The translations under genes and the position numbers were made by a program. A DNA stretch of 64,000 nt from Arcobacter defluvii (GTDB taxonomy: Bacteria > Campylobacterota > Campylobacteria > Campylobacterales > Arcobacteraceae): positions 2,542,001-2,606,000 of the forward strand of contig NZ_CP053835.1 of NCBI RefSeq assembly GCF_013201725.1. The letters run 5' to 3'. This document shows, in pieces, positions 9,934 through 20,592 of this stretch (positions are counted from its first letter, which is position 1; the number at the start of each line of letters is the position of its first letter). The notes beneath the pieces are model-generated. The model was not told the DNA's origin and did no database searches. It saw nothing but the letters and a program-made list of their open reading frames with translations.

Positions 9934-10806
9934 TTAATTTCCCCATCTCAATTTTTCATTTAAAACTTCAAAATAATTTCTTTGTATTCTATGTAACATT
10001 TTTGCTTTTTTATTTGCAATATTTATTTTTATTGATTGATTTTGTTCAATTTCATAAATATCTTGCCCATCTACAATTACTACAGCCCCTTGATTATCAA
10101 TAATTTTAAACTCTATTTCAAAATCTGCTGGCATAACTAAAGGTCTTTGAGTTAGTGAATGAGGAGCAACAGGAGTTACAATAAAAGCTTCAGTTAAAGG
10201 ATAAACTATTGGTCCTCCAACAGATAAATTATAAGCTGTTGAGCCTGTTGGTGTTGATATAATTACTCCATCACCATAATAAGTATTGAAAGATTTTCCA
10301 TCTATTTTACCTTTAATTTTTATCATTGATGAAATTGATTTTCTTGAAATTACAATATCATTAAAAGCCACAAATTTATTTAAATTTACGCTACCTTCAA
10401 CCATCATTCTGTTATCAATTTTATATATCCCATTTTTTAAATCATTTATAAACTTAGGTAATTGCTCCATTGATATATCAGTTAAAAATCCTAAAGTACC
10501 AAGATTTATTCCAAGAACTGGTTTATCATATTTAAAAGACTTTCTTACAACTGAAAGTAATGTTCCATCTCCTCCAACTGAAATTAAAAAATCTACTTTC
10601 TGGCATAATTCTTCTAATGGATAGCCTTCTAAATCTATCATCTTTGCAGAGTTATCTTCAAGTAAAATTTTTATATTTGAAGCTTCAAATAATTCTTTAA
10701 TTTTTAAATAAATATTTCTCAATTCGGGGCTTGATGGTTTTAATATAATTCCAGCATTTTTTATATCATTTAATACTTCAAAATTTTTTTCAATTCTCAA
10801 AATCAA
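9934..10806 (-). CDS. nadK: NAD kinase
   Basis: NadK phosphorylates NAD to NADP in the cytoplasm. The 290-residue protein has the diagnostic GGDGTLLSVVR motif near residue 77, a conserved GVIISTPTGSTAYNLSVGGPIV stretch near 179-200, and TPVAPHSLTQRPLV near 210. The substrate-binding N-E pair of many NadKs appears as N-D (FNDIVISR). The start is a TTG without a strong ribosome site, so the exact N-terminus is uncertain. It heads a two-gene unit with recN. Confidence 0.92.
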   Translation of the reverse strand: MILRIEKNFEVLNDIKNAGIILKPSSPELRNIYLKIKELFEASNIKILLEDNSAKMIDLEGYPLEELCQKVDFLISVGGDGTLLSVVRKSFKYDKPVLGINLGTLGFLTDISMEQLPKFINDLKNGIYKIDNRMMVEGSVNLNKFVAFNDIVISRKSISSMIKIKGKIDGKSFNTYYGDGVIISTPTGSTAYNLSVGGPIVYPLTEAFIVTPVAPHSLTQRPLVMPADFEIEFKIIDNQGAVVIVDGQDIYEIEQNQSIKINIANKKAKMLHRIQRNYFEVLNEKLRWGN

Positions 10807-10880
10807 CTCATTTTATAATTTATTTAAATCATTTTTTATTTATTTTAGCTAAATAAATATAAATAACTTAAATAAATTTA

Positions 10881-10920
10881 ATCAAAAAAAAAGGACATGC
10901 AAAATGCATGTCCTTTTTAT
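10881..10920 (-). terminator. Rho-independent terminator of the str operon
   Basis: A perfect 13-bp stem (10888-10900 with 10906-10918, core GGACATGC/GCATGTCC) with a 5-nt loop. On the minus strand it is followed by a run of nine T residues. It lies 18 bases after the fusA stop. Confidence 0.92.
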
Positions 10921-10937
10921 AAAAAGAAAGTTAAATA

Positions 10938-13043
10938 TTAACCATTTCTTTTTTTGATAATTTCTTCAGATACATTTCTTGGAACTTCTGAATAGTTATC
11001 GAAAATCATTGAATATGTTGCTCTACCTTGAGACATAGATCTTAAATCAGTAGAATAACCAAACATTTCAGATAATGGAATCATTGCAGTAACCAGTTTG
11101 ATACCAGCTCTATCATCCATAGATTGAACTTGTCCTCTTCTTTTATTACAATCCCCAATAACATCTCCCATATAATCTTCAGGAGTTTCAATTTCAACTT
11201 TCATGATTGGCTCAAGAATAACTGCACCAGCTGCAGCACTTCTACAAGCTTGTTTGAATCCCATTGAAGCAGCTAATTTAAATGCCATTTCAGATGAGTC
11301 AACATCATGATATGAACCATCATAAAGTGTAACTTCAATATCAACCATTGGGTAACCAGCTAAGATACCACCTTGCATTGCTTCAGCACAACCTTTTTCA
11401 ACAGCTGGAATATACTCTTTAGGAATAACTCCACCTTTAATTTCATTATTGAATTTAAAGTTTTCTTCTGAACCAGATAGTGGATTAATTTTTAAGAATA
11501 CGTGACCGTATTGACCTTTACCACCAGATTGTTTTGCATATTTATACTCTTGGTTTACAGTGTTTCTAATTGTTTCTCTGTAAGCAACTTGAGGAGCACC
11601 AACTTCTGCTTCAACTTTAAATTCTCTTTTCATTCTATCTACAAGAATTTCTAAGTGTAACTCACCCATTCCTGAAATAATAGTTTGACCTGATTCTTCA
11701 TCAGTATTTACTCTAAATGATGGATCTTCTTCAGCAAGTTTTCCTAATGCAATACCCATTTTTTCTTGATCAGCTTTTGTTTTTGGCTCAACTGCAACAG
11801 AAATAACAGGCTCAGGGAATTCCATTCTTTCTAAAATTACAGGATCTTTTTCACTTGCTAGTGTATCTCCAGTAATTGTATATTTTAAACCAACAACAGC
11901 TCCAATTTCTCCAGCATAAAGCTCTTTAATTTCTTCTCTGTTATTAGCATGCATTTTAAGTAATCTTCCGATTCTTTCTTTTTTCATTTTTGTAGAGTTA
12001 TATACATATGTTCCAGATTCTAAAACACCTCTATAAACTCTTGTAAATGTTAATTGTCCAACAAATGGGTCAGTCATAATTTTAAATGCTAATGCTGCAA
12101 CTTCACCATTATCACTTGAAGGAACAATAACAGCTTCACCATCTTGTGTTTCACCATTAATATCTGCAACTTCTGTTGGAGCTGGTAAATACATTGCAAC
12201 AGCATCAAGTAAAGTTTGAACACCTTTATTTTTAAATGAAGTTCCACAAACCATAGGAGTAATTTCCATAGCTAAACATCTAGCTTTTAAACCAGCTGTT
12301 ATTTCTTCTTCTGTTAAAGCTTCACCTTCAAGATATTTTTCCATTAAAGTTTCTGATGATTCAGCTGCTGCTTCAACCATTTTTTCTCTATACTCTTCTG
12401 CTTGTTCTAATAAATTAGCTGGGATTTCTTCAATGTGATAGTTAGAACCCATTGCAGCATCATCATCCCAAACGATTGCTTTCATTTGTACTAAATCAAT
12501 AACACCTTTAAAATTTTCTTCTGCACCAATTGGAATTTGAATTGGAACTGGATTTGCTTTTAATCTTTCTGCAACTTGTTTTTCAACATTAAAGAAATTT
12601 GCACCTGTTCTATCCATTTTATTTACATAAATAATTCTTGGAACTCCATATTTATTTGCTTGTCTCCAAACTGTTTCAGATTGTGGTTGAACTCCACCAA
12701 CTGAACAAAATACTGCAACAGCACCATCAAGAACCCTCATAGATCTTTCAACTTCAATTGTAAAGTCAACGTGTCCTGGAGTGTCAATGATATTTATTTG
12801 TAATTGCTCTTTAGTTTTTGGGTGTGTCCAATGACAAGTTGTAGCAGCAGAAGTAATTGTGATACCTCTTTCTTGCTCTTGTTCCATCCAGTCCATTGTT
12901 GCAGCACCTTCATGAACTTCACCAATTTTATGAGATACACCTGTATAGAATAAAATTCTTTCAGTAGTTGTTGTTTTTCCTGCATCAATGTGAGCAGCAA
13001 TACCAATATTTCTAACTCTGTTAAGTGGTGTTTTTCTAGCCAT
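10938..13043 (-). CDS. fusA: Translation elongation factor G
   Basis: EF-G is the ribosome translocase GTPase. The 701-residue protein has all G motifs: [15 protein letters not shown] (G1), [10 protein letters not shown] (G2), DTPGHVDF (G3) and NKMDR (G4), followed by domains II-V. It is the third gene of the str operon (rpsL-rpsG-fusA) and ends before a strong terminator, so tufA is not in this operon; that split is usual in Campylobacterota, where tuf precedes rpmG-secE. No fusidic-acid resistance change can be judged by eye. Confidence 0.98.
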   Translation of the reverse strand: MARKTPLNRVRNIGIAAHIDAGKTTTTERILFYTGVSHKIGEVHEGAATMDWMEQEQERGITITSAATTCHWTHPKTKEQLQINIIDTPGHVDFTIEVERSMRVLDGAVAVFCSVGGVQPQSETVWRQANKYGVPRIIYVNKMDRTGANFFNVEKQVAERLKANPVPIQIPIGAEENFKGVIDLVQMKAIVWDDDAAMGSNYHIEEIPANLLEQAEEYREKMVEAAAESSETLMEKYLEGEALTEEEITAGLKARCLAMEITPMVCGTSFKNKGVQTLLDAVAMYLPAPTEVADINGETQDGEAVIVPSSDNGEVAALAFKIMTDPFVGQLTFTRVYRGVLESGTYVYNSTKMKKERIGRLLKMHANNREEIKELYAGEIGAVVGLKYTITGDTLASEKDPVILERMEFPEPVISVAVEPKTKADQEKMGIALGKLAEEDPSFRVNTDEESGQTIISGMGELHLEILVDRMKREFKVEAEVGAPQVAYRETIRNTVNQEYKYAKQSGGKGQYGHVFLKINPLSGSEENFKFNNEIKGGVIPKEYIPAVEKGCAEAMQGGILAGYPMVDIEVTLYDGSYHDVDSSEMAFKLAASMGFKQACRSAAAGAVILEPIMKVEIETPEDYMGDVIGDCNKRRGQVQSMDDRAGIKLVTAMIPLSEMFGYSTDLRSMSQGRATYSMIFDNYSEVPRNVSEEIIKKRNG

Positions 13044-13052
13044 TTATAATTC

Positions 13053-13532
<480 letters not shown>

Positions 13533-13536
13533 CTAC

Positions 13537-13920
13537 TTATTTTTTACCGGCTTTAGGTCTTTTAGTACCATATTTAGATCTTGCAACAGTTCTGTTTGCA
13601 ACACCAGCAGTATCTAAAGCACCTCTAACGATGTGATATTTAACCCCAGGTAAATCTTTTACCCTTCCTCCTCTTACTAAAACAATTGAGTGTTCTTGTA
13701 AGTTGTGACCTTCTCCACCGATGTATGAAATAACTTCAAAACCTGTTGTTAATCTAACTTTTGCAACTTTTCTTAAAGCCGAGTTAGGTTTTTTTGGAGT
13801 TGTTGTATATACTCTTGTACATACTCCTCTTCTTTGTGGACACTCTTTAAGTGCTGGTGATTTAGATTTTTTAATCACCTTTTTTCGCTCATTTCTTACA
13901 AGCTGATTGATTGTAGGCAT
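13537..13920 (-). CDS. rpsL: 30S ribosomal protein S12
   Basis: S12 is part of the decoding centre. The 127-residue protein carries the canonical [16 protein letters not shown] and [17 protein letters not shown] loops. The lysines in these two loops that mutate in streptomycin resistance look wild type. It is the first gene of the str operon, with AAGGAAAG as ribosome site and a 130-base leader. Confidence 0.98.
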   Translation of the reverse strand: MPTINQLVRNERKKVIKKSKSPALKECPQRRGVCTRVYTTTPKKPNSALRKVAKVRLTTGFEVISYIGGEGHNLQEHSIVLVRGGRVKDLPGVKYHIVRGALDTAGVANRTVARSKYGTKRPKAGKK

Positions 13921-14055
13921 TTCTTTCCTTTATATAAATTGGTTTGAGTAATTATAAGCTTTACTCAAGCTTCTCGTGCAAATCAACATTTAGTTGAAAC
14001 GATACTCCGATTCTAGGAAACTTGGTAGAGTTTTCTAAAAAAGTTCAGGATTATA
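13921..14055 (-). promoter_or_regulatory. str operon promoter and leader
   Basis: TATAAT on the minus strand at 14055-14050 is the likely -10 (a T-rich upstream region replaces a -35), giving an untranslated leader of roughly 120 bases before rpsL. The leader contains a small hairpin (TTGAGTAA / TTACTCAA around 13942-13966), which could hold a regulatory protein or ribosome-stalling role; that is inference. The remaining gap up to 14157 also serves the divergent MFS gene, for which I see no distinct promoter. Confidence 0.5.
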
Positions 14056-14157
14056 CTTAAAATTATATTAAAAATATCTTACATTAAATTATTCTAACAT
14101 TAAGGTTGTAGTTATATTTTTTCACTAAAATTCAAAAAAATAAAAAGGTTAACATTT

Positions 14158-15306
14158 ATGACTAAACAATTATTTCCTTTGGCCTTAGGTGGACTAGCTA
14201 TTGGGACAACTGAATTTATTATTATGGGATTATTACCGGATGTTGCTAGTTCTATTGATGTTTCTATCCCTGTTGCGGGACATCTTATTTCAGCTTATGC
14301 TTTTGGGGTTGTAATTGGAGCTCCAATTTTAGTAGCTCTTAGTGCAAAATTTCCTCCAAAATATATATTAATTTCTTTAATGATACTATTTACAATATTC
14401 AATGCCTTTTCAATTATTGCACCTGATTATAATACTCTTTTAATGTCAAGATTTTTTGCAGGTCTTCCCCATGGAGCATTTTTTGGTGTTGGAACTGTTG
14501 TTGCTACAAAATTAGCTATTAAGGGAAAAGAAGCTCAAGCAATATCTTCAATGTTTACTGGACTTACAATTGCTATTTTAATTATGGTTCCATTTGTTAC
14601 ATTTATTGGGCATAATCTTCATTGGAGATATGCTTTTGGAGTAGTTTCATTACTTGGATTGTTAACTATTATATTTTTATATATTTGGTTACCTAAATTA
14701 AAACCTTTAAAAACTGTTACATTCAAAGAAGAACTAGAGTTTTTTAAAACTATAAAAGCTTGGCATATCTTAACAATAGTTGCTATTGGATTTGGTGGTC
14801 TTTTTGCCTGGTTTAGTTATATTGCCCCTCTTTTGATTCATATATCAGGATTTAATGCAGCTGATGTTTCATACTTAATGATAGTTGCTGGTGCAGGAAT
14901 GGTGGTAGGAAATATTTTAGGTGGATATTTAGCTGATAAAAAAAATCCTGCAATTGCAGCAATCACTCTTCTATCACTTATGGTTATATCATTAATATTA
15001 GTATTTTTATTATCAGACAACAAAATTATTTCTATTATTCTTACATTTATTTGCGGAACATTAGCTATGTCTATTGGAACACCAATAAATATGGTTATGT
15101 TAAAAAGTGCAAAACATTCCGAAATGCTAGCTGCTGCATTTATACAAGCTGCTTTTAATGTTGCAAATTCATTAGGTGCTTTTTTTGGAGGGATTCCATT
15201 ATTTTTTGGACTTACATTTAATTATCCTTCTCTTGTAGGTGCAGGAATGGCTTTCTTAGGAGCGATATTATGTATAAGCTTTTATAAAAAATATGAGAAA
15301 ATTTAA
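14158..15306 (+). CDS. MFS transporter, DHA1-type drug/sugar efflux
   Basis: A 382-residue major facilitator with 12 predicted hydrophobic segments, opening LALGGLAIGTTEFIIMGLLPDVA, the signature of the AraJ/YdhP/PbuE-type subgroup (TEFxxxGLLP). Motif A appears as RFFAGLPHGAFFGVGTVVA near residue 96. The GGYLADKKNP loop between the two halves is a further family mark. Such proteins export purines, arabinose-like sugars or drugs; the substrate here cannot be told. It is a single gene, divergent from the str operon, convergent with the DUF2971 gene. Confidence 0.85.
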   Translation: MTKQLFPLALGGLAIGTTEFIIMGLLPDVASSIDVSIPVAGHLISAYAFGVVIGAPILVALSAKFPPKYILISLMILFTIFNAFSIIAPDYNTLLMSRFFAGLPHGAFFGVGTVVATKLAIKGKEAQAISSMFTGLTIAILIMVPFVTFIGHNLHWRYAFGVVSLLGLLTIIFLYIWLPKLKPLKTVTFKEELEFFKTIKAWHILTIVAIGFGGLFAWFSYIAPLLIHISGFNAADVSYLMIVAGAGMVVGNILGGYLADKKNPAIAAITLLSLMVISLILVFLLSDNKIISIILTFICGTLAMSIGTPINMVMLKSAKHSEMLAAAFIQAAFNVANSLGAFFGGIPLFFGLTFNYPSLVGAGMAFLGAILCISFYKKYEKI

Positions 15307-15327
15307 AATCATCTATATGATGATTTT
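15305..15327. terminator. Bidirectional hairpin between convergent genes
   Basis: A perfect 9-bp stem (AAAATCATC / GATGATTTT, 15305-15313 with 15319-15327). It includes the MFS stop region and the stop codon of the DUF2971 gene. The T tract is weak on both sides, so termination efficiency is uncertain. Confidence 0.5.
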
Positions 15328-16124
15328 GAACTCTTTATTTTTACATTATAAAAACCATTATTTGCTAAAAAGATTTTTATTTCTTGGTCAATAATTTTAC
15401 TTTTTGGTCCTTTTACAATTTCTAATATTGGTTCATTTTCTTCATTAAAATTAGTAAATTTCAACTCAAAATAAGGTATTAAATTTCCACAAACAGCTCT
15501 AAACATCATAGGTGAGATATTTTTCTTAAAAATAAATCTTTTTGTTTTTTTATCCTCAATAATTATCGGATTATGAATTACTCTTACTTCTTGTTCTTCT
15601 ATAAAAAGTTCATTCTTTGATTTTGCTGATAAATAATTTAATTCATCTATAATTTTTTCACAGAAATTTTCAAATTTTGAAGAATTAAAATTGAATTTAT
15701 TTTCACATTCAAAAAGGGGTGTTAGAATCTTTTTTATTTCTCTTTCTTGAACTTTTTCATCATATAAAACTTTAGAAGTTTTAATTAAATTATTTTCTTT
15801 AAAATAGGAACTATTAAAACCAATAGCTACACCATAACCATCATTTGCATAAGCTCTCCATTGACTTAATAAATCTTCTCCTTGAGAAAATGAAGCTATA
15901 TAAACATTTGGTTGTTTTTTTTCATAAATCTTTAAAAAAGTGTGGAATTTTTCATAACTGTTTTTATTTGTAGATTCTTGAATTTTTTTTAAAACTTTTT
16001 CTTTTATCCAATGAATTTCTTTGTAATCATTTAAGTTATAAACAGAGCTTAACCATAAAGTCTTATTTTGAATTATTGCTTTAAAAGCATCTACATTACA
16101 ATAGTGATACATAATATTTCCCAT
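15309..16124 (-). CDS. DUF2971 family protein
   Basis: A 271-residue soluble protein. The N-terminal MYHYCNVDAFKAIIQNKTLWLSSVYNLNDYKEI and the central YIASFSQGEDLLSQWRAYANDGYGVAIGF are the hallmark segments of DUF2971, a family of unknown function scattered in bacteria and sometimes found near defence or mobile genes. Start chosen at the ATG 16124-16122, which has AGGAG 8 nt upstream; the open frame extends to 16169 without support. The ribosome site sits in the loop, and the start codon in the stem, of a perfect 15-bp inverted repeat (16111-16150). Single gene; function unknown. Confidence 0.8.
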   Translation of the reverse strand: MGNIMYHYCNVDAFKAIIQNKTLWLSSVYNLNDYKEIHWIKEKVLKKIQESTNKNSYEKFHTFLKIYEKKQPNVYIASFSQGEDLLSQWRAYANDGYGVAIGFNSSYFKENNLIKTSKVLYDEKVQEREIKKILTPLFECENKFNFNSSKFENFCEKIIDELNYLSAKSKNELFIEEQEVRVIHNPIIIEDKKTKRFIFKKNISPMMFRAVCGNLIPYFELKFTNFNEENEPILEIVKGPKSKIIDQEIKIFLANNGFYNVKIKSSKSSYR

Positions 16125-16150
16125 AATAATTCTCCTATGGGAAATATTAT
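16111..16150 (-). promoter_or_regulatory. Perfect 15-bp inverted repeat enclosing the ribosome site and start codon of the DUF2971 gene
   Basis: Positions 16111-16125 and 16136-16150 are exact reverse complements, separated by 10 bases that contain the AGGAG ribosome site. In the mRNA the ATG would be paired in the stem and the ribosome site exposed in the loop. It could be a translation-control hairpin or, at the DNA level, a binding site for a dimeric repressor. Confidence 0.7.
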
Positions 16151-16181
16151 ACAATAAATTATTTAGCAAATAAAAATAAAG

Positions 16182-18056
16182 TTATTTGCCCTCAAATTCT
16201 TTTTCATTTGTATTTAATACAACTTTTTCAGCTATTTCATTTACTTCACGTGCTACTTTATTTGCTTCATCTGCTGATGTTGCATTTTTTTGAGTAACTT
16301 GATCTAAATTATTAACTGTATCATTTATCTGTTCCATTGCTGTAAATTGTTCTTTTGAAGAAGATGAAACTTCATTTATCAAAGATAAGGTATTATGAAT
16401 ATTTGTGTTTAATTTTTCATAACCTTTTATCATCTCACTTGAAATAACTTTACCTTCATTGGCTTTATTAGTTGCATTTTCTACTAACTCTTTTATCTCT
16501 TTAGCAGCTTCTGCACTTCTACTTGCAAGATTTCTTACTTCTTGTGCTACAACTGCAAAACCTTTTCCAGCTTCTCCAGCAGTTGCTGCTTCAACTGCTG
16601 CATTTAAAGATAAAATATTTGTTTGAAATGCTATTTGGTCAATTATAATAATTGAGTCAGCAATTGCTTGCGTTTGCGCATTTATTTCATCCATTGATAA
16701 AGCTGTTTTTGAAGCTAATTCTTGCCCTATTGCAACTGAGCTTGAAACTTCATTTGCATATGAAGTCATTTTTATAATATTTTGTGAACTATTTTGCATA
16801 TTTGAAGTAATTTCTTCGATTGCAGCAGCTGTTTGTTCCAATGACGCTGCTTGTGAATTTGCTGATGTTGTAAGATTTTCAACATTTTTTGATAATCTTT
16901 CAGCATTTGAAGATAACAATAAACCTATATTTTTATTCTCAACTAACATAGATGTAATAGCAAATCCTAAATTATTTACGTCATTACATAATGCTTTTAA
17001 ATCACCTTCTAAACCAGAAATATTAATTTTTTCTCTATAATCATAATTTGTATATAAAGACAAAACTTTCATTGCATTTTTAATATTGTTTTCAATGGCG
17101 CTTAACATTTCATTTATTACATTTTTTAATTCATTTAAAGAAGAATTATTAGTTTCTCCTTCAATTCTTGTATTTAATAAACCTTTTTTTGCTTCATTTG
17201 CACATTTTATTGCACTATCAACTAAAGTTCTATCTTTTTCAATAGATTTGTTTGTAAATAATATATTTTTATTTACTTCATTTGCCATCAGACCTAATTC
17301 ATCTTTTGAATCAATTTCTATAAGTTTTGATTCTTTTATCTCTTGATTTAGATATTTAAAAAACTCTATTAATCCGTCATTAAATTTTTCTAAAGGTTTT
17401 TTTATAGAATTTGTTATTGCAACTGTTGAAAAAAATACTACAATTAACACTATAATAATCAACGTATACAAAGTATATAAAGTTGAATCTATTTTATTTA
17501 GAGCATTTATATAACTTAATTTATTTTGTTCATCTGCTGTTTTATTTATTGCATTTAATTTTTCATTTATTATCAAAAAAACTTCATCAGCAACAGATAA
17601 CATTGGTGTTGCCATTCCTAAATCAACACTTAGCATATCTATTGCATCACGAACTGTTAAGTTATATTCAACTAATTCTTTATTTACATCTTCTATACTT
17701 TTTTTGTCATCAGTTGTTAAATACTCTTCTTTTAAAAATCTATCCATATCTTTTTCAATTTTAGATTTTAGATTATTTAAAATAGCTATTTGTTCATCAA
17801 TTAACGATTGTTCATATTTGTCAGTAGCATAACTAAATATTTTATATAAAACTGAATTATATAAATTTATATCACTTAATAATTTGCTACTAGATTTATA
17901 AAGTTCAAATTTTACATCAACTATATTTTTTAATGTCACTTTATCTGATTTTAATGCACTATTTGAAAATATTGCTAGAACGATTAAAAAAAGTATTGCG
18001 ATTGAAGGGCCAATTAAGATTTTTTTACCAATTTTCATATTTTTTATACCAAACAT
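16182..18056 (-). CDS. Methyl-accepting chemotaxis protein (helical sensor, HAMP)
   Basis: A 624-residue chemoreceptor. TM1 is at about 11-30; residues 31-185 form an alpha-helical periplasmic sensor resembling the four-helix-bundle type; TM2 is at about 188-210. HAMP-like repeats follow, then the MA domain with the standard tip [32 protein letters not shown]. No C-terminal tether pentapeptide (ends NEKEFEGK) and no zinc-binding domain. The ATG at 18056 is chosen over a TTG at 18062 because AGGA lies 6 nt before it. It lies 114 bases downstream of a free periplasmic Cache protein on the same strand. Ligand unknown. Confidence 0.9.
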   Translation of the reverse strand: MFGIKNMKIGKKILIGPSIAILFLIVLAIFSNSALKSDKVTLKNIVDVKFELYKSSSKLLSDINLYNSVLYKIFSYATDKYEQSLIDEQIAILNNLKSKIEKDMDRFLKEEYLTTDDKKSIEDVNKELVEYNLTVRDAIDMLSVDLGMATPMLSVADEVFLIINEKLNAINKTADEQNKLSYINALNKIDSTLYTLYTLIIIVLIVVFFSTVAITNSIKKPLEKFNDGLIEFFKYLNQEIKESKLIEIDSKDELGLMANEVNKNILFTNKSIEKDRTLVDSAIKCANEAKKGLLNTRIEGETNNSSLNELKNVINEMLSAIENNIKNAMKVLSLYTNYDYREKINISGLEGDLKALCNDVNNLGFAITSMLVENKNIGLLLSSNAERLSKNVENLTTSANSQAASLEQTAAAIEEITSNMQNSSQNIIKMTSYANEVSSSVAIGQELASKTALSMDEINAQTQAIADSIIIIDQIAFQTNILSLNAAVEAATAGEAGKGFAVVAQEVRNLASRSAEAAKEIKELVENATNKANEGKVISSEMIKGYEKLNTNIHNTLSLINEVSSSSKEQFTAMEQINDTVNNLDQVTQKNATSADEANKVAREVNEIAEKVVLNTNEKEFEGK

Positions 18057-18170
18057 AATCAATCCTATTTAATTAGATTTTATGCTTAATTTTCTAAAAA
18101 AAGCAGAGATTAGTCTATTTTTTTGGAAAATCTAAAGCCTTGAAAATTCAAGACTTTATTATTAAATAAT

Positions 18171-18614
18171 CTATTCTTTATAAACACCTGCACCTATTAA
18201 TTGATTTTCACCAATTCCTATTACAAAAGATGTTTTTGGAGTTTGTTCACCTTTTACTGGATGATCCCATACGTAGTCTACCCAACCTGAACCATCAGCT
18301 TTTACTTTGTCTATAAAGTTTTTAAATAATTGATTACCTGCTTTATCTTTATATCTATAAAGATTTTTCCCTTTTAAAGGTTTTTTTGGATGAGCAGTTA
18401 TAATACCATCAAAATCATTTGCCCAGATATATAAATCACCATTTACAAACTCACTTTCAGGTTTATTAAATTCTTCAACACAAGCTGATACACCAACTTT
18501 TTTACAAAATTCTACACCTTTCATTACAAGTGCTTCTGCTTCTGCTTGTGTACTTGCATTTGCAAATGTAGCACATAATAATATTGAAGCCCCTAACTTA
18601 AATAATCTACTCAT
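18171..18614 (-). CDS. Secreted single-Cache-domain protein
   Basis: A 147-residue protein with a Sec signal peptide (SRLFKLGASILLCATFANA, cleavage after about residue 20) and then one complete Cache_2-like module: a helix, then DLYIWANDFDGIITAHP, GKNLYRYKDKAGNQLFKNF and GSGWVDYVWDHP, closing with IGAGVYKE. It closely resembles the sensor modules of the chemoreceptor at 5461-8334 but has no membrane anchor or signalling domain. Start at 18614 gives the AGGAG site a 6-nt spacing; the ATG at 18620 would abut it. It probably binds a small ligand in the periplasm and may act with the chemoreceptor gene directly downstream (inference). Confidence 0.8.
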   Translation of the reverse strand: MSRLFKLGASILLCATFANASTQAEAEALVMKGVEFCKKVGVSACVEEFNKPESEFVNGDLYIWANDFDGIITAHPKKPLKGKNLYRYKDKAGNQLFKNFIDKVKADGSGWVDYVWDHPVKGEQTPKTSFVIGIGENQLIGAGVYKE

Positions 18615-18779
18615 AACCATCTCCTTAGTTAATTTTAAAGTCTATGGTTACATAAAAATAATTAATTCAATCTTAATATTTATTAATTATTTTCAATAAA
18701 CTTAAAATTTAATTAAAATGCTATTTTATTGCTATTCTAGCTTATTTTTTATGATTATTTTGTGATTTTTTACTATCGT

Positions 18780-18821
18780 AAATAATTATTTATTTTCTAT
18801 TTAAGAAATAAAAAATTATTT
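18780..18821 (-). terminator. AT-only hairpin at the end of nikO
   Basis: Two 16-base arms (18780-18795 and 18806-18821) are complementary with one mismatch and overlap the nikO stop codon. The stem is entirely A/T, so it is only a plausible weak terminator. The rest of the 18615-18815 gap is AT-rich and shows no other clear signal. Confidence 0.35.
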
Positions 18822-19469
18822 ATAATCTATTAATTTTTTATTCTCAAGTTTATAAATTGTAGGAGTAAGTTGTTCAATAAAAGATTTGTGATGAGAGATA
18901 ATAATCATAGATTTTTTTATTGAATTTAAGATTTTTATTATTCTTTTTTCTGATTCTTCATCTAAAGCATTTGTTGGTTCATCTAAAAGTAAAATTTTTG
19001 GTTTTGTTATCAAAATTCCTGCAAGTGCAACAATTTTTTGTTCTCCTCCACTTAACTCATAAATTATTCTATCTTTTAGATGTAAAATTTCTAATTGTTC
19101 AAGTATTTCCAAAGCTTTTTGATAAGCTTCATCTTTATTTATTCCTGTTGTTCTTAAAGAAAACATCACATCTTCTATAACTGTTGGAGATAAAAAGAAA
19201 CTACTTATATCTTGAGGTAAATATCCTACTTCAAAACGGAATTTTTTGTAATCTTTTTTATCTTTTATCAAATGATGGAAAAGATATAATTCCCCCAAAA
19301 ATGACTCTTCAATACCTGCAATTATCTTTAAAAGTGAACTTTTTCCAACACCATTTGAACCAATGATTGCCACTTTTTCTTCATGTCCCACACTTAGATT
19401 TATATTTTTAAATAGTAGATTGTCTTTATTTGAATATGAAATATTTTTTAAAGTTATAGAACAACTCAT
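18816..19469 (-). CDS. nikO: Nickel ECF transporter ATP-binding protein
   Basis: An ABC ATPase of 217 residues with Walker A GSNGVGKSS near residue 38, Q-loop GYLPQDISSFFLS near 88, signature LSGGEQKIVALAGIL near 140, and Walker B ILLLDEPTNALDEE near 160. Together with the upstream CbiQ-like membrane protein it fits the A-component of a group I ECF-type nickel/cobalt importer (NikO/CbiO). It overlaps nikQ by 4 bases. Nickel is preferred over cobalt as the substrate because of the NikK and NikL partners. Confidence 0.88.
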   Translation of the reverse strand: MSCSITLKNISYSNKDNLLFKNINLSVGHEEKVAIIGSNGVGKSSLLKIIAGIEESFLGELYLFHHLIKDKKDYKKFRFEVGYLPQDISSFFLSPTVIEDVMFSLRTTGINKDEAYQKALEILEQLEILHLKDRIIYELSGGEQKIVALAGILITKPKILLLDEPTNALDEESEKRIIKILNSIKKSMIIISHHKSFIEQLTPTIYKLENKKLIDYK

Positions 19470-20113
19470 ATGAAGTACCTTAAAATTAATGTTAATAAAA
19501 TTATAAATATTAAATAAAAATCATATTTATCAAATTTATAATTATCATTGAAAAAGATTTCACCATTAAAACCTCTTAATTCAAAACTATCTTTTAGATT
19601 TTGTGCTTTTTGCATAGATTTTATAAATAATAAGCCTAAAATATTACCATAAGTTTGATATATGAAAAGATTTGTTTTATTATGAAAACTTCGAGTAATT
19701 AGAGTTGTTTTTATATTTCTAAATTCTGTTTGAAGTTCTAAAATCATTTTCCAACTAAAATAAAAGGTAGATATAAATCTTTTTGGAAATTTAAGAAGAG
19801 AAAAACCTCTAATAATATCCAAACCTTTTGAATTTATAAAAAGTAATAGATTGAAGAATATGATTATATTTGTTCTTAGATATATATTTATTGCTTCAAA
19901 AAAACTTGCTTGAATCCAAACAAAAATAAAAATTGTAAAAATAAACAAATTTAAAAAAAGAAGTTTTTTTAATACAAATAAAATATTTTTAGAATCAATA
20001 AACATCAAAAAAAGTACAGGCAAAATATAAAATATATTAAACTCTGAAAAACTCAAAATCAAACTATAAATAAATGCACAAACAAGAGAAATAGCTGGAT
20101 TAAATATAATCAA
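19466..20113 (-). CDS. nikQ: Nickel ECF transporter transmembrane protein
   Basis: A 215-residue membrane protein of the CbiQ/EcfT type with about five hydrophobic segments and the coupling region (LKFPKRFISTFYFSWKMILELQTEFRNIKTTLITRSF, around residues 103-140) that carries the charged helix contacting the ATPase. It overlaps nikL upstream (4 bases) and nikO downstream (4 bases), consistent with one tightly coupled operon. Confidence 0.85.
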   Translation of the reverse strand: MIIFNPAISLVCAFIYSLILSFSEFNIFYILPVLFLMFIDSKNILFVLKKLLFLNLFIFTIFIFVWIQASFFEAINIYLRTNIIIFFNLLLFINSKGLDIIRGFSLLKFPKRFISTFYFSWKMILELQTEFRNIKTTLITRSFHNKTNLFIYQTYGNILGLLFIKSMQKAQNLKDSFELRGFNGEIFFNDNYKFDKYDFYLIFIILLTLILRYFI

Positions 20114-20592
20114 TTTTTTACTCTTTTTAAAACTAGAAAAATTAAAAATATAATTGCTAAACCAAATAAAACTTTGAATATTTCAAAATAATCTAATTGC
20201 TCTTCTAAAACTTTTATTTTATTTTCTAATTGTTTATTTTTTTCTATTAATTCTTTCATTTTTTCATTACTATTTTCTTCTATTTCTTTTTCAACTGTAT
20301 TAATTTGTTCAGTTACATTTTTTGAGACACTATGCCCTGCTCCAGCATCAATGATTACTGTTAATTCACTTTTATCTGTTTTATAATTATACTCACCATT
20401 TTCATCTAATTTATCAGATAAAATCAAATTATTATCTTTATCTCTTATTTCAAATTTGCAATTTATACAACCTTTTGCATTTGCAAAATATGAACTAATA
20501 AAAAGATTTCCATTTTCATAATCTAAAAATAAATTGATTTTATGTGCAAATAAAAATATAGGAACTATTAATAAAACTAAAAATCTTAACAT
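20110..20592 (-). CDS. nikL: Nickel transport accessory protein NikL
   Basis: A 160-residue protein with an N-terminal signal segment (FLVLLIVPIFLFAHKINLFLD), a small periplasmic beta-rich domain with a Cys pair (AKGCINCKFEI, near 40-48) and GAGHS near residue 90. A coiled coil (about 100-137) and a C-terminal membrane helix (about 139-156) follow. The domain order and position between nikM and nikQ match NikL of the NikKMLQO systems defined by comparative genomics. The individual role of NikL is not established. Confidence 0.75.
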   Translation of the reverse strand: MLRFLVLLIVPIFLFAHKINLFLDYENGNLFISSYFANAKGCINCKFEIRDKDNNLILSDKLDENGEYNYKTDKSELTVIIDAGAGHSVSKNVTEQINTVEKEIEENSNEKMKELIEKNKQLENKIKVLEEQLDYFEIFKVLFGLAIIFLIFLVLKRVKN

